Shown: piece after piece, positions 25,450 through 35,883 of the stretch | How the letters are laid out: each line of letters begins with the position of its first letter | Numbering within the stretch: position 1 is the stretch's first letter | Assembly: GCF_002072155.1 (NCBI RefSeq) | Contig: NZ_BDIY01000008.1 | Span: forward strand, 96,968-160,967 | DNA from: Roseovarius sp. A-2 | Lineage (GTDB): Bacteria; Pseudomonadota; Alphaproteobacteria; Rhodobacterales; Rhodobacteraceae | DNA: 64,000 bases | Direction: 5' to 3' | Translations under genes and position numbers: made by a program | Notes under the pieces: model-generated | Told to the model about the DNA's origin: nothing | The model's database searches: none | What the model saw: only the letters and a program-made list of their open reading frames with translations

Positions 25450-27234
25450 TTAGTGATCGGCAGCCGCTGCCGCCGCACCTTTGGGCACGCGCACGCTTTC
25501 GACCAGATCTTCGATCTCTTGCGGGATCGGGGCGGTCATCTTCGACACGGTAAAGGCCACCGCGAAGTTGATCACAGCCCCCACAGCCCCGAAGGAGGTC
25601 GACTTGATCGTGCCAAGCAGCGGATCGGCGTCGGTAAAGCTGTTGGTGTCAGGAATGAACAGCCAACCCTTGTGCAGGAAGATGTAGATCAGCGTGATCG
25701 CAAGACCCGAGATCATGCCCGCCACGGCGCCCTTGTTGTTCACCTTGGTAAAGATGCCCATCATCAGCGCCGGGAAGATCGAGGCCGCCGCCAGACCAAA
25801 GGCCAGCGCCACGGTTTGCGCCGCAAAGCCCGGCGGATTGAGGCCCAGATAGGTGGCCACCACGATCGCCGCCGCCATCGCGACACGCGCCGACAAAAGC
25901 TCGCCCTTTTCCGAGATCCCCGGATTGAGCTGCCCCTTGATCAGATCGTGGCTCACCGCCGAGGAGATCGCGAGCAGAAGACCGGCAGCGGTCGAGAGTG
26001 CTGCGGCAAGACCACCGGCCGCGACCAGACCGATCACCCAGCCCGGAAGGTTGGCGATCTCGGGGTTGGCCAGAACAAGGATGTCGCGGTTGAAGTTCGT
26101 GAGCTCGTTTCCGGCCCAGCCTTCTTGCGCAGCCTTCGCCTGCATCTCGGCATTGGCGTCGTTGTAGTATTGGATACGCCCGTCGCCGTTCTTGTCTTCC
26201 CAGCCCAGCAGGCCGGTTTTCTGCCATGTGGCCATCCAGTCATACTTGGCATCGGTCTCGATCTGCTCGACAGAAACCGCCTGCGCATCGGTGCCGTTGG
26301 GCCACATCAGCTCAGTGATGTTGAGCCGTGCCATCGCACCCACAGCCGGGGCCGTGAGATACAGCAGCGCGATGAAGACCAGCGCCCAGCCCGCCGACCA
26401 GCGGGCATCGGCCACGCGGGGAACGGTGAAAAAGCGCATGATCACATGCGGCAGACCGGCGGTGCCGATCATCAGCGACAGCGTGAACAGCACCATGTTG
26501 AACGTATCGCCATGATGGGCGGTATATTCGTTGAAGCCCAGTTCGCGCACGATCTGATCAAGCTTGGTCAGAAGCGGCTCGCCCGAGGCGACGTGATCAC
26601 CGAAAAGACCCAGTGCCGGGATCGGATTGCCGGTCAGTTGCAGCGAGATGAAGATTGCCGGAATGGTGTAGGCCATGATCAGCACGACATATTGCGCCAC
26701 CTGCGTGTAGGTCACGCCCTTCATGCCGCCGAACACCGCGTAGGCGAAAACCACACAGGCCCCGATCAGCAGACCGGCGGTGTTGGAAATCTCCAGAAAG
26801 CGGCCAAAGGCCACGCCGACACCGGTCATCTGACCGATCACGTAAGTCAGCGATGCGACGATCAGACAGATCACCGCCACCATGCGAGCGGTCGGGCTAT
26901 AGAACCGGTCGCCGATGAACTCGGAGACGGTGAACTTGCCGAACTTGCGCAGGTACGGTGCCAGCAGCAACGCCAGCAGCACGTATCCACCGGTCCAGCC
27001 CATCAGGAAGGTCGAGTTGTCATAACCGGTAAAGGCGATGAGGCCCGCCATCGAGATGAACGAGGCAGCCGACATCCAGTCGGCGGCGGTGGCCATGCCG
27101 TTGGTCACGGGGTGCACCCCACGGCCCGCCGCATAGAATTCAGAGGTCGATCCGGCGCGTGCCCAGATCGCGATGCCGATATAGAGCGCGAAGGACGCGC
27201 TCACGAACAGCAGGTTGAGTGTAAACTGATCCAT
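25450..27234 (-). CDS. Sodium:solute symporter, acetate/carboxylate permease-like (SSS family)
   Basis: This 594-aa protein has 13 or so membrane helices of the SSS fold (LeuT-like), with the family motifs GMATAADWMSAASFISMAGL near the N-terminus and GGLAAALSTAAGLLLAISSA in the later helices. It pairs with the small DUF4212 subunit encoded 14 nt upstream, as in the putative two-component symporter type of the VC_2705 class. Acetate or a related short acid is the likely substrate because acs and adk lie just upstream. A loop at residues 347-359 (DKNGDGRIQYYND) resembles an EF-hand calcium loop. The small C-terminal tail is alanine-rich. Confidence 0.9.
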   Translation of the reverse strand: MDQFTLNLLFVSASFALYIGIAIWARAGSTSEFYAAGRGVHPVTNGMATAADWMSAASFISMAGLIAFTGYDNSTFLMGWTGGYVLLALLLAPYLRKFGKFTVSEFIGDRFYSPTARMVAVICLIVASLTYVIGQMTGVGVAFGRFLEISNTAGLLIGACVVFAYAVFGGMKGVTYTQVAQYVVLIMAYTIPAIFISLQLTGNPIPALGLFGDHVASGEPLLTKLDQIVRELGFNEYTAHHGDTFNMVLFTLSLMIGTAGLPHVIMRFFTVPRVADARWSAGWALVFIALLYLTAPAVGAMARLNITELMWPNGTDAQAVSVEQIETDAKYDWMATWQKTGLLGWEDKNGDGRIQYYNDANAEMQAKAAQEGWAGNELTNFNRDILVLANPEIANLPGWVIGLVAAGGLAAALSTAAGLLLAISSAVSHDLIKGQLNPGISEKGELLSARVAMAAAIVVATYLGLNPPGFAAQTVALAFGLAAASIFPALMMGIFTKVNNKGAVAGMISGLAITLIYIFLHKGWLFIPDTNSFTDADPLLGTIKSTSFGAVGAVINFAVAFTVSKMTAPIPQEIEDLVESVRVPKGAAAAAADH

Positions 27235-27248
27235 TGTCCCCGGCTCCC

Positions 27249-27509
27249 TTATTCTTCACCGACGCCGTGTTCGGCATCGAGTTTGTTCATCCGCCAGGCG
27301 TAGAAGAAGATCAGCGCCAGAAAGACCAGGATCGAGCCTTGCTGTGCGAACCAGAACCCAAGGTCGGTGCCGCCCACTGCGATGCCCGACAACATGGGGC
27401 GCAACAGAATGCCGAACCCGAACGAAACCAGAGCCCAGATCACCAGGCTCCAGAGAATGATGCGCACATTGGTTTTCCAATATGCCTTTGCGGCTTCCTT
27501 ATCGGACAA
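27249..27509 (-). CDS. DUF4212 small symporter subunit
   Basis: This 86-aa membrane protein has two helices (residues about 14-35 and 45-71, with the mid motif GGTDLGFWFAQQGSI) and matches the small partner found with VC_2705-type symporters. It ends 14 nt before the symporter gene, so the two are co-expressed. It probably supports assembly or coupling of the symporter, whose family role is not settled. Confidence 0.9.
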   Translation of the reverse strand: MSDKEAAKAYWKTNVRIILWSLVIWALVSFGFGILLRPMLSGIAVGGTDLGFWFAQQGSILVFLALIFFYAWRMNKLDAEHGVGEE

Positions 27510-27578
27510 AGCGTGTCCTCCCTTTTGTCAAAGGTTTCCTCCTGCCCGCATCGGGACCATCCCGGCGCGGGCCTTCCC

Positions 27579-28265
27579 TTACGCGGTCGCCTGTCTGACG
27601 ATCGTGTTCAGCTCTTGTGCCACGGTGCCGATCGCGGCCATGGCATCGACCCGGACGAGCACGCCCTTGCCGTCGTAATAGTCGATCAGCGGCGCGGTCT
27701 GCGCGTGATAGGCGCGTAGGCGTTGCTCCACCGTCTCGGCGTTGTCATCGGCACGGCGGGTCATTTGGGTGCCGCCGCACTTGTCGCAGGTGCCCTCCAC
27801 GGCGGGGGTCTTGAACGTGTCGTGATAGCCCTCGCCACAGCCCGCGCAGGTGTAGCGCCCGGAAATCCGCGTCACCATCGCGGCGTCGTCCACCTCCAGG
27901 CTGATCGCCGCCCGGATGCCCGCACCCAGATCGGCCATCAGCCCATCCAGCGCCTCGGCCTGCACCGTGGTGCGCGGAAATCCGTCGAGAATGACGCCAT
28001 TGGCACAATCAGGCTCGGCCAGCCGGTCGCGCAGGATCGCGATGACGATTTCGTCAGACACCAGATCGCCCGCCTCCATCACCGCCTTGGCCTGCCTGCC
28101 TGCTTCGGTGCCCGCCTTTACGGCGGCGCGCAGCAGGTCCCCGGTGGAAAGCTGCACCAGCCCGAACGCGTCCTCCAGCTTGCGCGCCTGCGTGCCCTTG
28201 CCCGCGCCCGGCGGCCCGAGCAGGACCAGATTGGCGGGGGTTTGCGCTGTCTTGGTTCCGTCCAT
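27579..28265 (-). CDS. adk: Adenylate kinase, long zinc-lid form
   Basis: This 228-aa protein has P-loop [10 protein letters not shown], the NMP-binding region QLSTGDLLRA, and a full LID domain carrying a zinc-type C-x2-C and C-x2-C pair (CAGCGEG and CDKCGG). It converts AMP and ATP into two ADP. The ATG at 28265 is preferred to a GTG two codons earlier because the GGGGG site fits it better. It lies 13 nt after acs in the same direction: acetyl-CoA synthetase releases AMP, so this copy is well placed to recycle it. A second, shorter adenylate kinase gene sits in the ribosomal cluster (45637-46215). Confidence 0.94.
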   Translation of the reverse strand: MDGTKTAQTPANLVLLGPPGAGKGTQARKLEDAFGLVQLSTGDLLRAAVKAGTEAGRQAKAVMEAGDLVSDEIVIAILRDRLAEPDCANGVILDGFPRTTVQAEALDGLMADLGAGIRAAISLEVDDAAMVTRISGRYTCAGCGEGYHDTFKTPAVEGTCDKCGGTQMTRRADDNAETVEQRLRAYHAQTAPLIDYYDGKGVLVRVDAMAAIGTVAQELNTIVRQATA

Positions 28266-28278
28266 TGTCACAGCCCCC

Positions 28279-30219
<1,941 letters not shown>

Positions 30220-30634
30220 GGCTTTAAATCCTCCATCCCTGACACCATATGACAGCCGGTCATGCGGTGTTGTGCTCCATGGGAAACTATACCCAGAAAT
30301 GCGTAAAAAATTAACACGTCTGCCGTAAACATTACGAATTATGTGAAAAGATCTAACTTCCTCTCTGAGTTTTTTGTAAATTATTTTACTATTTGACTTT
30401 CTCTAAGGTTTTTTAGCACCCGGCGTCACAATTTATACGCGTGGGCCACGGTGCGCTGCCGCATCCCGACAACAAAAGCCCGGCACCAACGCAACTGCGG
30501 CACTCTGCCGCAAGGCGTTGAAGTGACGCGGCGTCACAACCGCCGCCAACGATTCGCGCCGCAGGGCACCGGCTGCAGGATTGGGCTTGCACCCGCCGCG
30601 AGACACGCCATCTTTGGCATAAAGGAGACCCGCG
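30220..30634. promoter_or_regulatory. Divergent intergenic region acs/uvrB
   Basis: These 415 nt hold no gene. The acs side is AT-rich (30290-30420), with a TATAGT-like -10 on the minus strand at 30286-30291 but only a poor -35, as expected for an activator-dependent acs promoter. A perfect palindrome gtgacgc-g-gcgtcac lies at 30523-30537. An AAGGAG ribosome site precedes uvrB. I looked for the alphaproteobacterial SOS box pattern (GTTC-N7-GTTC) by eye and saw none. Confidence 0.5.
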
Positions 30635-32833
30635 ATGCCCTATGCCCATTCCGACAGCTCCGAAGCGGTCCTCGCCCATCCCGCGCCGGATGTAAAAACC
30701 CGCGAAAAGCTCGAAGGCGGCAAACGCTTCATTCTTGCGACCACGTTCGAGCCCGCGGGCGACCAGCCCACCGCCATCGCGGAGCTGAGCGAGGGCGTGC
30801 GCGAGGGCGAGCGCGACCAGGTGCTGTTGGGGGCGACCGGCACGGGCAAGACCTTCACAATGGCCAAGATCATAGAGGAGACGCAGCGCCCCGCGATCAT
30901 CCTTGCGCCGAACAAGACGCTGGCGGCTCAGCTCTATGGGGAATTCAAGAGCTTCTTTCCCGAGAACGCGGTCGAATACTTCGTCAGCTATTATGATTAC
31001 TACCAGCCCGAGGCCTATGTCGCGCGCAGCGACACCTATATCGAGAAGGAATCCCAGATCAACGAACAGATCGACCGGATGCGCCACTCGGCCACCCGCG
31101 CCCTTCTGGAACGCGACGACGTGATCATTGTCGCCTCGGTCAGTTGCATCTACGGCATCGGTTCGGTCGAGACGTATGGCGCGATGACCCAGGATCTGAA
31201 GGTGGGGGACAGCTATGATCAGCGCAAGATCATGGCCGATCTGGTGGCGCAGCAATACAAGCGCAACGATCAGGCATTCCAGCGCGGCAGCTTTCGGGTG
31301 CGCGGCGACAGCCTCGAAATCTTCCCCGCCCACCTCGAGGACCGCGCCTGGCGGCTCAGCTTCTTTGGCGAGGAGTTGGAGAGCATCACCGAATTCGACC
31401 CGCTGACCGGCGAAAAGACTGACACGTATCAACAGATCCGGGTCTACGCCAACAGCCACTACGTGACCCCCAAGCCGACGATGCAGCAAGCCATCATCGG
31501 CATAAAGAAGGAGTTGCGCCAGCGCCTCGATCAACTGGTCGGCGACGGTAAGCTCTTGGAGGCGCAGCGGCTGGAGCAGCGCACCCAGTTCGATCTGGAG
31601 ATGCTGGAGGCAACCGGCGTCTGCAACGGCATCGAGAACTATTCACGCTACCTCACCGGCCGCGCCCCCGGCGAGCCGCCCCCGACCCTCTTCGAGTTCA
31701 TCCCCGACAATGCCATCGTCTTCGCCGACGAATCCCACGTCTCGGTCCCGCAGATCGGCGGCATGTACAAGGGCGACTACCGGCGCAAGTTCACCCTGGC
31801 CGAGCACGGCTTTCGCCTGCCCTCCTGCATGGACAATCGCCCCCTCAAGTTCGAGGAATGGGACGCGATGCGCCCGCAATCGATCTTCGTCTCGGCCACC
31901 CCCGCCAAATGGGAGATCGAGCAGACCGGCGGCGTCTTTACCGAACAGGTGATCCGCCCCACCGGGCTCCTCGATCCACAGGTCGAAATCCGCCCCGTCG
32001 ACACACAGGTCGATGACTTGCTAGACGAGGTGCGCCGCGTTGCGCAGGCGGGCTATCGCACGCTGTGCACCACGCTGACCAAGCGCATGGCCGAGGACCT
32101 CACCGAATACCTGCACGAACAGGGCATCCGCGTACGCTACATGCATTCCGACATCGACACGATCGAGCGGATCGAGATCCTGCGCGACCTGCGCCTTGGC
32201 GCCTTCGACGTGCTGATCGGGATCAACCTTTTGCGCGAGGGGCTGGATATCCCCGAATGCGGGCTGGTTGCCATTCTGGACGCCGACAAGGAAGGTTTTC
32301 TGCGCTCCGAAACCTCGCTGATTCAGACCATCGGCCGCGCCGCGCGCAATGCCGATGGCCGGGTCATCATGTATGCCGACCGCATCACCGGCTCGATGCA
32401 GCGCGCGATGGATGAAACCGACCGCCGCCGCGCCAAGCAGATCGCCTATAACGAGGAACACGGCATCACCCCCGCCACGATCCGCAAGAATGTCGATGAC
32501 ATCCTGCAAGGGCTCTACAAGGGCGACGTGGACATGAACCGCGTCACCGCCAAGGTCGACAAGCCGATGGCCGGGGCGAATTTGCAGGCGGTGCTGGAGG
32601 GGCTGCGCACCGACATGCGCAAGGCCGCCGAGAACCTGGAATTCGAAGAGGCCGCCCGCCTGCGCGACGAGGTCAAGCGGCTGGAGGCGGTGGATTTGGC
32701 CGTGGCCGACGATCCCTTGGCGCGGCAGCAGGCGGTTGAGAAGGCCTCCGAGGCGGCGGTGGGGTCGCGCGGGCGGTCAACGGCAGGGAGGCCGGGGCAG
32801 CGCGGGGGGAATGTGAAGCGGCGGGGGCGGTAG
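30635..32833 (+). CDS. uvrB: Excinuclease ABC subunit B
   Basis: This 732-aa DNA repair helicase has Walker [14 protein letters not shown], the beta-hairpin region [19 protein letters not shown] as the DEAD-like box, helicase motif [11 protein letters not shown] and the C-terminal UVR domain [15 protein letters not shown] that contacts UvrA or UvrC. UvrB verifies lesions handed over by UvrA and positions UvrC for incision. Length and motif order are normal. A strong AAGGAG precedes the start. Confidence 0.98.
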   Translation: MPYAHSDSSEAVLAHPAPDVKTREKLEGGKRFILATTFEPAGDQPTAIAELSEGVREGERDQVLLGATGTGKTFTMAKIIEETQRPAIILAPNKTLAAQLYGEFKSFFPENAVEYFVSYYDYYQPEAYVARSDTYIEKESQINEQIDRMRHSATRALLERDDVIIVASVSCIYGIGSVETYGAMTQDLKVGDSYDQRKIMADLVAQQYKRNDQAFQRGSFRVRGDSLEIFPAHLEDRAWRLSFFGEELESITEFDPLTGEKTDTYQQIRVYANSHYVTPKPTMQQAIIGIKKELRQRLDQLVGDGKLLEAQRLEQRTQFDLEMLEATGVCNGIENYSRYLTGRAPGEPPPTLFEFIPDNAIVFADESHVSVPQIGGMYKGDYRRKFTLAEHGFRLPSCMDNRPLKFEEWDAMRPQSIFVSATPAKWEIEQTGGVFTEQVIRPTGLLDPQVEIRPVDTQVDDLLDEVRRVAQAGYRTLCTTLTKRMAEDLTEYLHEQGIRVRYMHSDIDTIERIEILRDLRLGAFDVLIGINLLREGLDIPECGLVAILDADKEGFLRSETSLIQTIGRAARNADGRVIMYADRITGSMQRAMDETDRRRAKQIAYNEEHGITPATIRKNVDDILQGLYKGDVDMNRVTAKVDKPMAGANLQAVLEGLRTDMRKAAENLEFEEAARLRDEVKRLEAVDLAVADDPLARQQAVEKASEAAVGSRGRSTAGRPGQRGGNVKRRGR

Positions 32834-32838
32834 TTTTG

Positions 32839-33270
32839 ATGCGTTCCGATTCTTTTGAGCGCGACCAATGGGCTTTAGACTTGGAAGAGCACCTTCTGCA
32901 AGGCGGTGCATCCTTTTCTGAATGGGCTACGCTTATGTCATATGAGGCCCACACCTGCTTTGTTGCAGGTGCCGACATATCAACTATCATTCTTTGCGCC
33001 AGCACGTGTGAGGCTTACCTTAAAACAGAGCAATCAGACTATGACGCTAAACTTTACATTTTAATCGAAAAATATGAACTTGACGACGAACTGAAGAACC
33101 GAATTCACAAGCTAAGAAAGTTACGAAACAGTTGGGTTCACTCGTTACAGGCAAACGGTCAAAAAGAATTTTCCTGTTACAGTGACGCTTACACACCTAG
33201 CTTAGAAAGAGACGCCAAATTTGCTTATGAAACAATGCTGATGCTTCTTTTTTCTAATCCTTTTGTGTAA
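32839..33270 (+). CDS. HEPN-like small protein, AT-rich
   Basis: This 143-aa protein is not of a recognised named family. Base composition is markedly more AT-rich than its surroundings, and it starts 5 nt after uvrB with poor ribosome-site context. Residues LRKLRNSWVHS carry an R-x4-H arrangement (Arg96 and His101 from the ATG), the signature of HEPN-type RNases, toxins and nucleotide-binding proteins. The rest is helical with several Glu/Asp-rich segments and four cysteines. The ATG at 32839 is preferred over a TTG one codon earlier. No antitoxin or nucleotidyltransferase partner gene is seen next to it. The HEPN assignment is a motif-level inference. Confidence 0.65.
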   Translation: MRSDSFERDQWALDLEEHLLQGGASFSEWATLMSYEAHTCFVAGADISTIILCASTCEAYLKTEQSDYDAKLYILIEKYELDDELKNRIHKLRKLRNSWVHSLQANGQKEFSCYSDAYTPSLERDAKFAYETMLMLLFSNPFV

Positions 33271-33364
33271 ACACGCAAAATTTTTGTTGTCCGGTGCTAA
33301 CTCCCAAATTCTCAGGTTATCGAGTCTTAAAGGGCACCAACCGCGAATAGGCGATTAATGCAAA

Positions 33365-33404
33365 GCGCCAAAGCCGCCGCGTGGGGGCGCGTCGGCTTTG
33401 GCGC
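33365..33404. repeat. 12-bp inverted repeat downstream of the HEPN-like gene
   Basis: A perfect 12-bp stem (gcgccaaagccg / cggctttggcgc) surrounds a 16-nt loop rich in G and C, about 95 nt after the HEPN-like gene. No T-run follows. It could stabilise the 3' end of that message or be a dispersed palindrome. The remainder of the 219-nt gap 33271-33489 shows nothing else. Confidence 0.5.
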
Positions 33405-33489
33405 GGCGGCGCTGCGCACCTCGATTCCGCGCCCGCAAAACACTTCAAGGTTAACCTCCCCTTAACCAACCCTCCCGCATGCTCGACAC

Positions 33490-33789
33490 ATGCAAAACCG
33501 CAACTCTCCCCTCACGCCCGAGGTCTGGCTGCATGACCTCTTCACCTCTCGCGCGGTCCAACAGGGCACCGTGATCCGGCGTAAGGCGCGTGACATTGAG
33601 CGCTTCGCGGGGATGGACCTGTTCCTGCGTGAAATCCACCGGCGCGGCTATCAGGCGATTGAAAACTCCGGCCAGATCGTCATCTTCTGCAACCGCGCGC
33701 CGGTGCGCTGGCTCACGCCACCCCCGATTTCTTCAAAAGAAATCGGACCGAAATCTTTTCAAGATTTCGGACGCGACACGGCGGTGTGA
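33490..33789 (+). CDS. Small conserved protein of unknown function
   Basis: This 99-aa protein has a core of about 75 residues (VWLHDLFTSRAVQQGTVIRR, then IERFAGMDLFLREIHRRGYQ and AIENSGQIVIFCN) that resembles short uncharacterised alphaproteobacterial proteins. The last 25 residues, from TPPPISSKEI onward, are encoded by a paired palindrome (33725-33770) and so are probably a recent addition. No membrane segment or catalytic motif is visible. The function is not known. Confidence 0.6.
   Translation: MQNRNSPLTPEVWLHDLFTSRAVQQGTVIRRKARDIERFAGMDLFLREIHRRGYQAIENSGQIVIFCNRAPVRWLTPPPISSKEIGPKSFQDFGRDTAV
33725..33770. repeat. Paired palindrome, copy A
   Basis: Two adjacent perfect hairpins occur: cgatttctt-caa-aagaaatcg (33725-33745) and ccgaaatctt-ttc-aagatttcgg (33748-33770), 2 nt apart. 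The same design with changed stem bases appears at 43476-43522 and 50477-50522. This copy overlaps the end of the preceding reading frame and adds residues to it. Confidence 0.8.
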
Positions 33790-33997
33790 CGGACCCCCAG
33801 GCACCCGCCAAAAACGACGTCGCTTTCAGACGCCGGATCTTCGCATTCGTTCGATATGTCGAAAGCGACCACGTGGGTTGTCGAAATCGCATGGATTTCC
33901 ACCGCTTTTACCATTGCGCCGCCATGTTTATCGCTTATGTGCGAGTTGTGAGCGGCGCGCCATTCGCGAACGCAACCCCGAGGCAGGAGGCAAGCCC

Positions 33998-34117
33998 ATG
34001 ACACGCGACGAACTGAACCGCGAACTGCGTATGCATTCTGCCTCCTGGCAGGCCGTGCTGATCGTCTATGGCGCGATCATCGGCACATTCGTGCTGTCGG
34101 CCATGGCGGTCCTCTAA
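33998..34117 (+). CDS. 39-aa membrane microprotein
   Basis: The reading frame encodes MTRDELNRELRMHSASWQA and a single hydrophobic helix (VLIVYGAIIGTFVLSAMAVL), with GGAGG at 33986-33990, 7 nt before the ATG. Such a well-placed ribosome site on an isolated short frame supports translation. The helix suggests insertion in the inner membrane with the charged N-terminus inside. No family is recognised; the function is unknown. Confidence 0.6.
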   Translation: MTRDELNRELRMHSASWQAVLIVYGAIIGTFVLSAMAVL

Positions 34118-34149
34118 GCACCCCAGACAACGCAGATCCCGACATGACA

Positions 34150-34175
34150 AACGGCGGAGGTTGCCCCCCGCCGTT
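34150..34175. terminator. Hairpin between small ORF and peptide ABC ATPase
   Basis: The sequence aacggcgg...ccgccgtt forms an 8-bp stem with flanking T-rich bases on both strands. It could end transcription from both the convergent small ORF and the minus-strand transporter operon that stops at 34196. Confidence 0.5.
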
Positions 34176-34195
34176 GTTCGTCGCTTAGCCAGACG

Positions 34196-35878
34196 TCAAG
34201 TGACCTTGGCGTCTTTCGAATCTATTCTGGCCGCTGCCGCATCGCCCACATTGTCGACGCCGCGCTCTTCCAGAAGCGTGGTCAGCCAATCGGGGTCCAT
34301 CTCGGGCACCGAACTGAGCAGCAGATCGGTATAGGGATGGTGCGGCGGCGTGAACATCTCGTCCTTCGGCCCCTGATCGACCACCTTGCCGTGCTGCATC
34401 ACCACCACCTCGTCGGCGATGGAGCGCACCGTCGCAAGGTCATGGGTGATGAACATATAGGCGAGGTTCAGCTCGTTCTGGAGCCGGTCGAGAAGCCGCA
34501 GAATCCCCTCGGCCACCAGTTGATCGAGCGCCGATGTCACCTCGTCGCACACGATGAACGTGGGCTCCGCCGCGAGCGCGCGGGCAATGCCGATGCGTTG
34601 TTTTTGCCCGCCCGACAGCTCCGGCGGATAGCGGTAGTAATACTGCGCCGGTTCAAGCTCGATCAGGTCGAGCAGCTCATCCACCCGATTCTTGAGCGCG
34701 ACTCCCTTGAGACCACCATAGAATGCCGCCGGGCGCGCGATGATCTCCGATATGCGCACCTTGGGGTTGAGCGCCGTGTCGGCCATCTGGTAGATCATCT
34801 GGCACTGGCGCAACTGGTCCTTGCTGCGGTTTCGAAAGCTGGGCGGGAAAGGCTCGCCTTTGAACAGCACCTCGCCCTTTGAGGGCGGCAACAGGCCGGT
34901 GATCACCCGCGCGGTGGTCGATTTTCCCGAACCGGATTCCCCCACCACGGCGACGGTCATGCCCTCGTATATGTCGAAACTCACATCATCGAGCACCTTT
35001 TCGCCCCCGGTGTAGGAGGCATCCACGTTCTTGACCGAAATCAGCGGCGGGGTGCCGTCGGTCGGCCTGCGCCGCTGCGGGCTCTCGAAACTGCGCACCG
35101 CCCAGAGCGATTTGGTGTAATCCTCCTTGGGATTGTCGAGCATCTCCTTGGTCGCCGCCTCCTCGACCTCCTCGCCCTTCAACAGAACCTTGATCGTGTC
35201 GGCCATCTGCGCCACCACCGCAAGGTCATGAGTGATGTAGATCGCGGCGGTGTTGAACTCGTCCACGATGTCGCGGATCGCGGCCAGAACCTCGATCTGC
35301 GTGGTCACATCGAGCGCCGTCGTCGGTTCGTCAAAGATGATCAGATCCGGGCGGCAGGACATCGCCATCGCCGTCATCGCGCGCTGTAACTGCCCGCCGG
35401 ACACCTGGTGCGGATAGCGAAAGCCGATTTCACCGGGGTTGGGCAGGCGGAGCTTTTCATAAAGCTCCATCGCGTCCTCCTGCGCCTCCATCCGCTTCTT
35501 GAGACGGTATTGCAGCGGCGCTTCGGTGTGCTGGTCGATGATCTTGTGCGCCGGGTTGAACGACGCCGCCGCCGATTGCGCCACATAAGCAATACGAGAG
35601 CCGCGCAGCATGCGCCGATCCGCCTCGGTGGCAGTGGTCAACTCCATCCCGTCGAACTCGATCGAGCTGTCGACAATCCGCGTGCCGTCGCGGGCATAGC
35701 CCATACAGGCCGCCCCGATGGTGGATTTGCCCGCACCCGATTCGCCGATCAATCCCATCACCTCGCCCCGGTGCAGGGTCAGGTCGACACCCTTGATGAT
35801 GTCGACCCATGTTTCATCCGAATACCCTTGGATCTTCAGGTCACGGATCTTCAGCAATACGTCGTTTTTCTTGATCAT
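34196..35878 (-). CDS. Peptide-type ABC transporter ATPase, two fused nucleotide-binding domains
   Basis: This 560-aa protein contains two complete ABC domains, each with its own Walker A (GESGAGKST and GESGSGKST) and signature (SGGQLQRAMTAMAM and LSGGQKQRIGIA). This is the fused DppD-DppF plan of oligopeptide, dipeptide or nickel importers. It is the last gene of the transporter operon and lies 5 nt after a permease gene. Peptides, opines or related solutes are typical cargo; the binding protein is the better guide. Confidence 0.92.
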   Translation of the reverse strand: MIKKNDVLLKIRDLKIQGYSDETWVDIIKGVDLTLHRGEVMGLIGESGAGKSTIGAACMGYARDGTRIVDSSIEFDGMELTTATEADRRMLRGSRIAYVAQSAAASFNPAHKIIDQHTEAPLQYRLKKRMEAQEDAMELYEKLRLPNPGEIGFRYPHQVSGGQLQRAMTAMAMSCRPDLIIFDEPTTALDVTTQIEVLAAIRDIVDEFNTAAIYITHDLAVVAQMADTIKVLLKGEEVEEAATKEMLDNPKEDYTKSLWAVRSFESPQRRRPTDGTPPLISVKNVDASYTGGEKVLDDVSFDIYEGMTVAVVGESGSGKSTTARVITGLLPPSKGEVLFKGEPFPPSFRNRSKDQLRQCQMIYQMADTALNPKVRISEIIARPAAFYGGLKGVALKNRVDELLDLIELEPAQYYYRYPPELSGGQKQRIGIARALAAEPTFIVCDEVTSALDQLVAEGILRLLDRLQNELNLAYMFITHDLATVRSIADEVVVMQHGKVVDQGPKDEMFTPPHHPYTDLLLSSVPEMDPDWLTTLLEERGVDNVGDAAAARIDSKDAKVT

Positions 35879-35883
35879 GACGA

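Noticed and set aside
25453..27303. 616-aa open frame on the plus strand across the symporter gene
   Set aside because: It is the reverse-strand shadow of a well-conserved membrane protein; its predicted product is rich in His, Gln and Arg with no family pattern.
30220..30634. LexA/SOS box in front of uvrB
   Set aside because: Reading by eye found no GTTC-N7-GTTC pattern; the only symmetric element is gtgacgc-g-gcgtcac, which is not that box.
33590..33997. Upstream extension of the 39-aa membrane ORF to a 175-aa protein
   Set aside because: The upstream part is an out-of-frame shadow of the 99-aa gene with Arg/Pro/Ser-rich low complexity; the GGAGG site points to the ATG at 33998.
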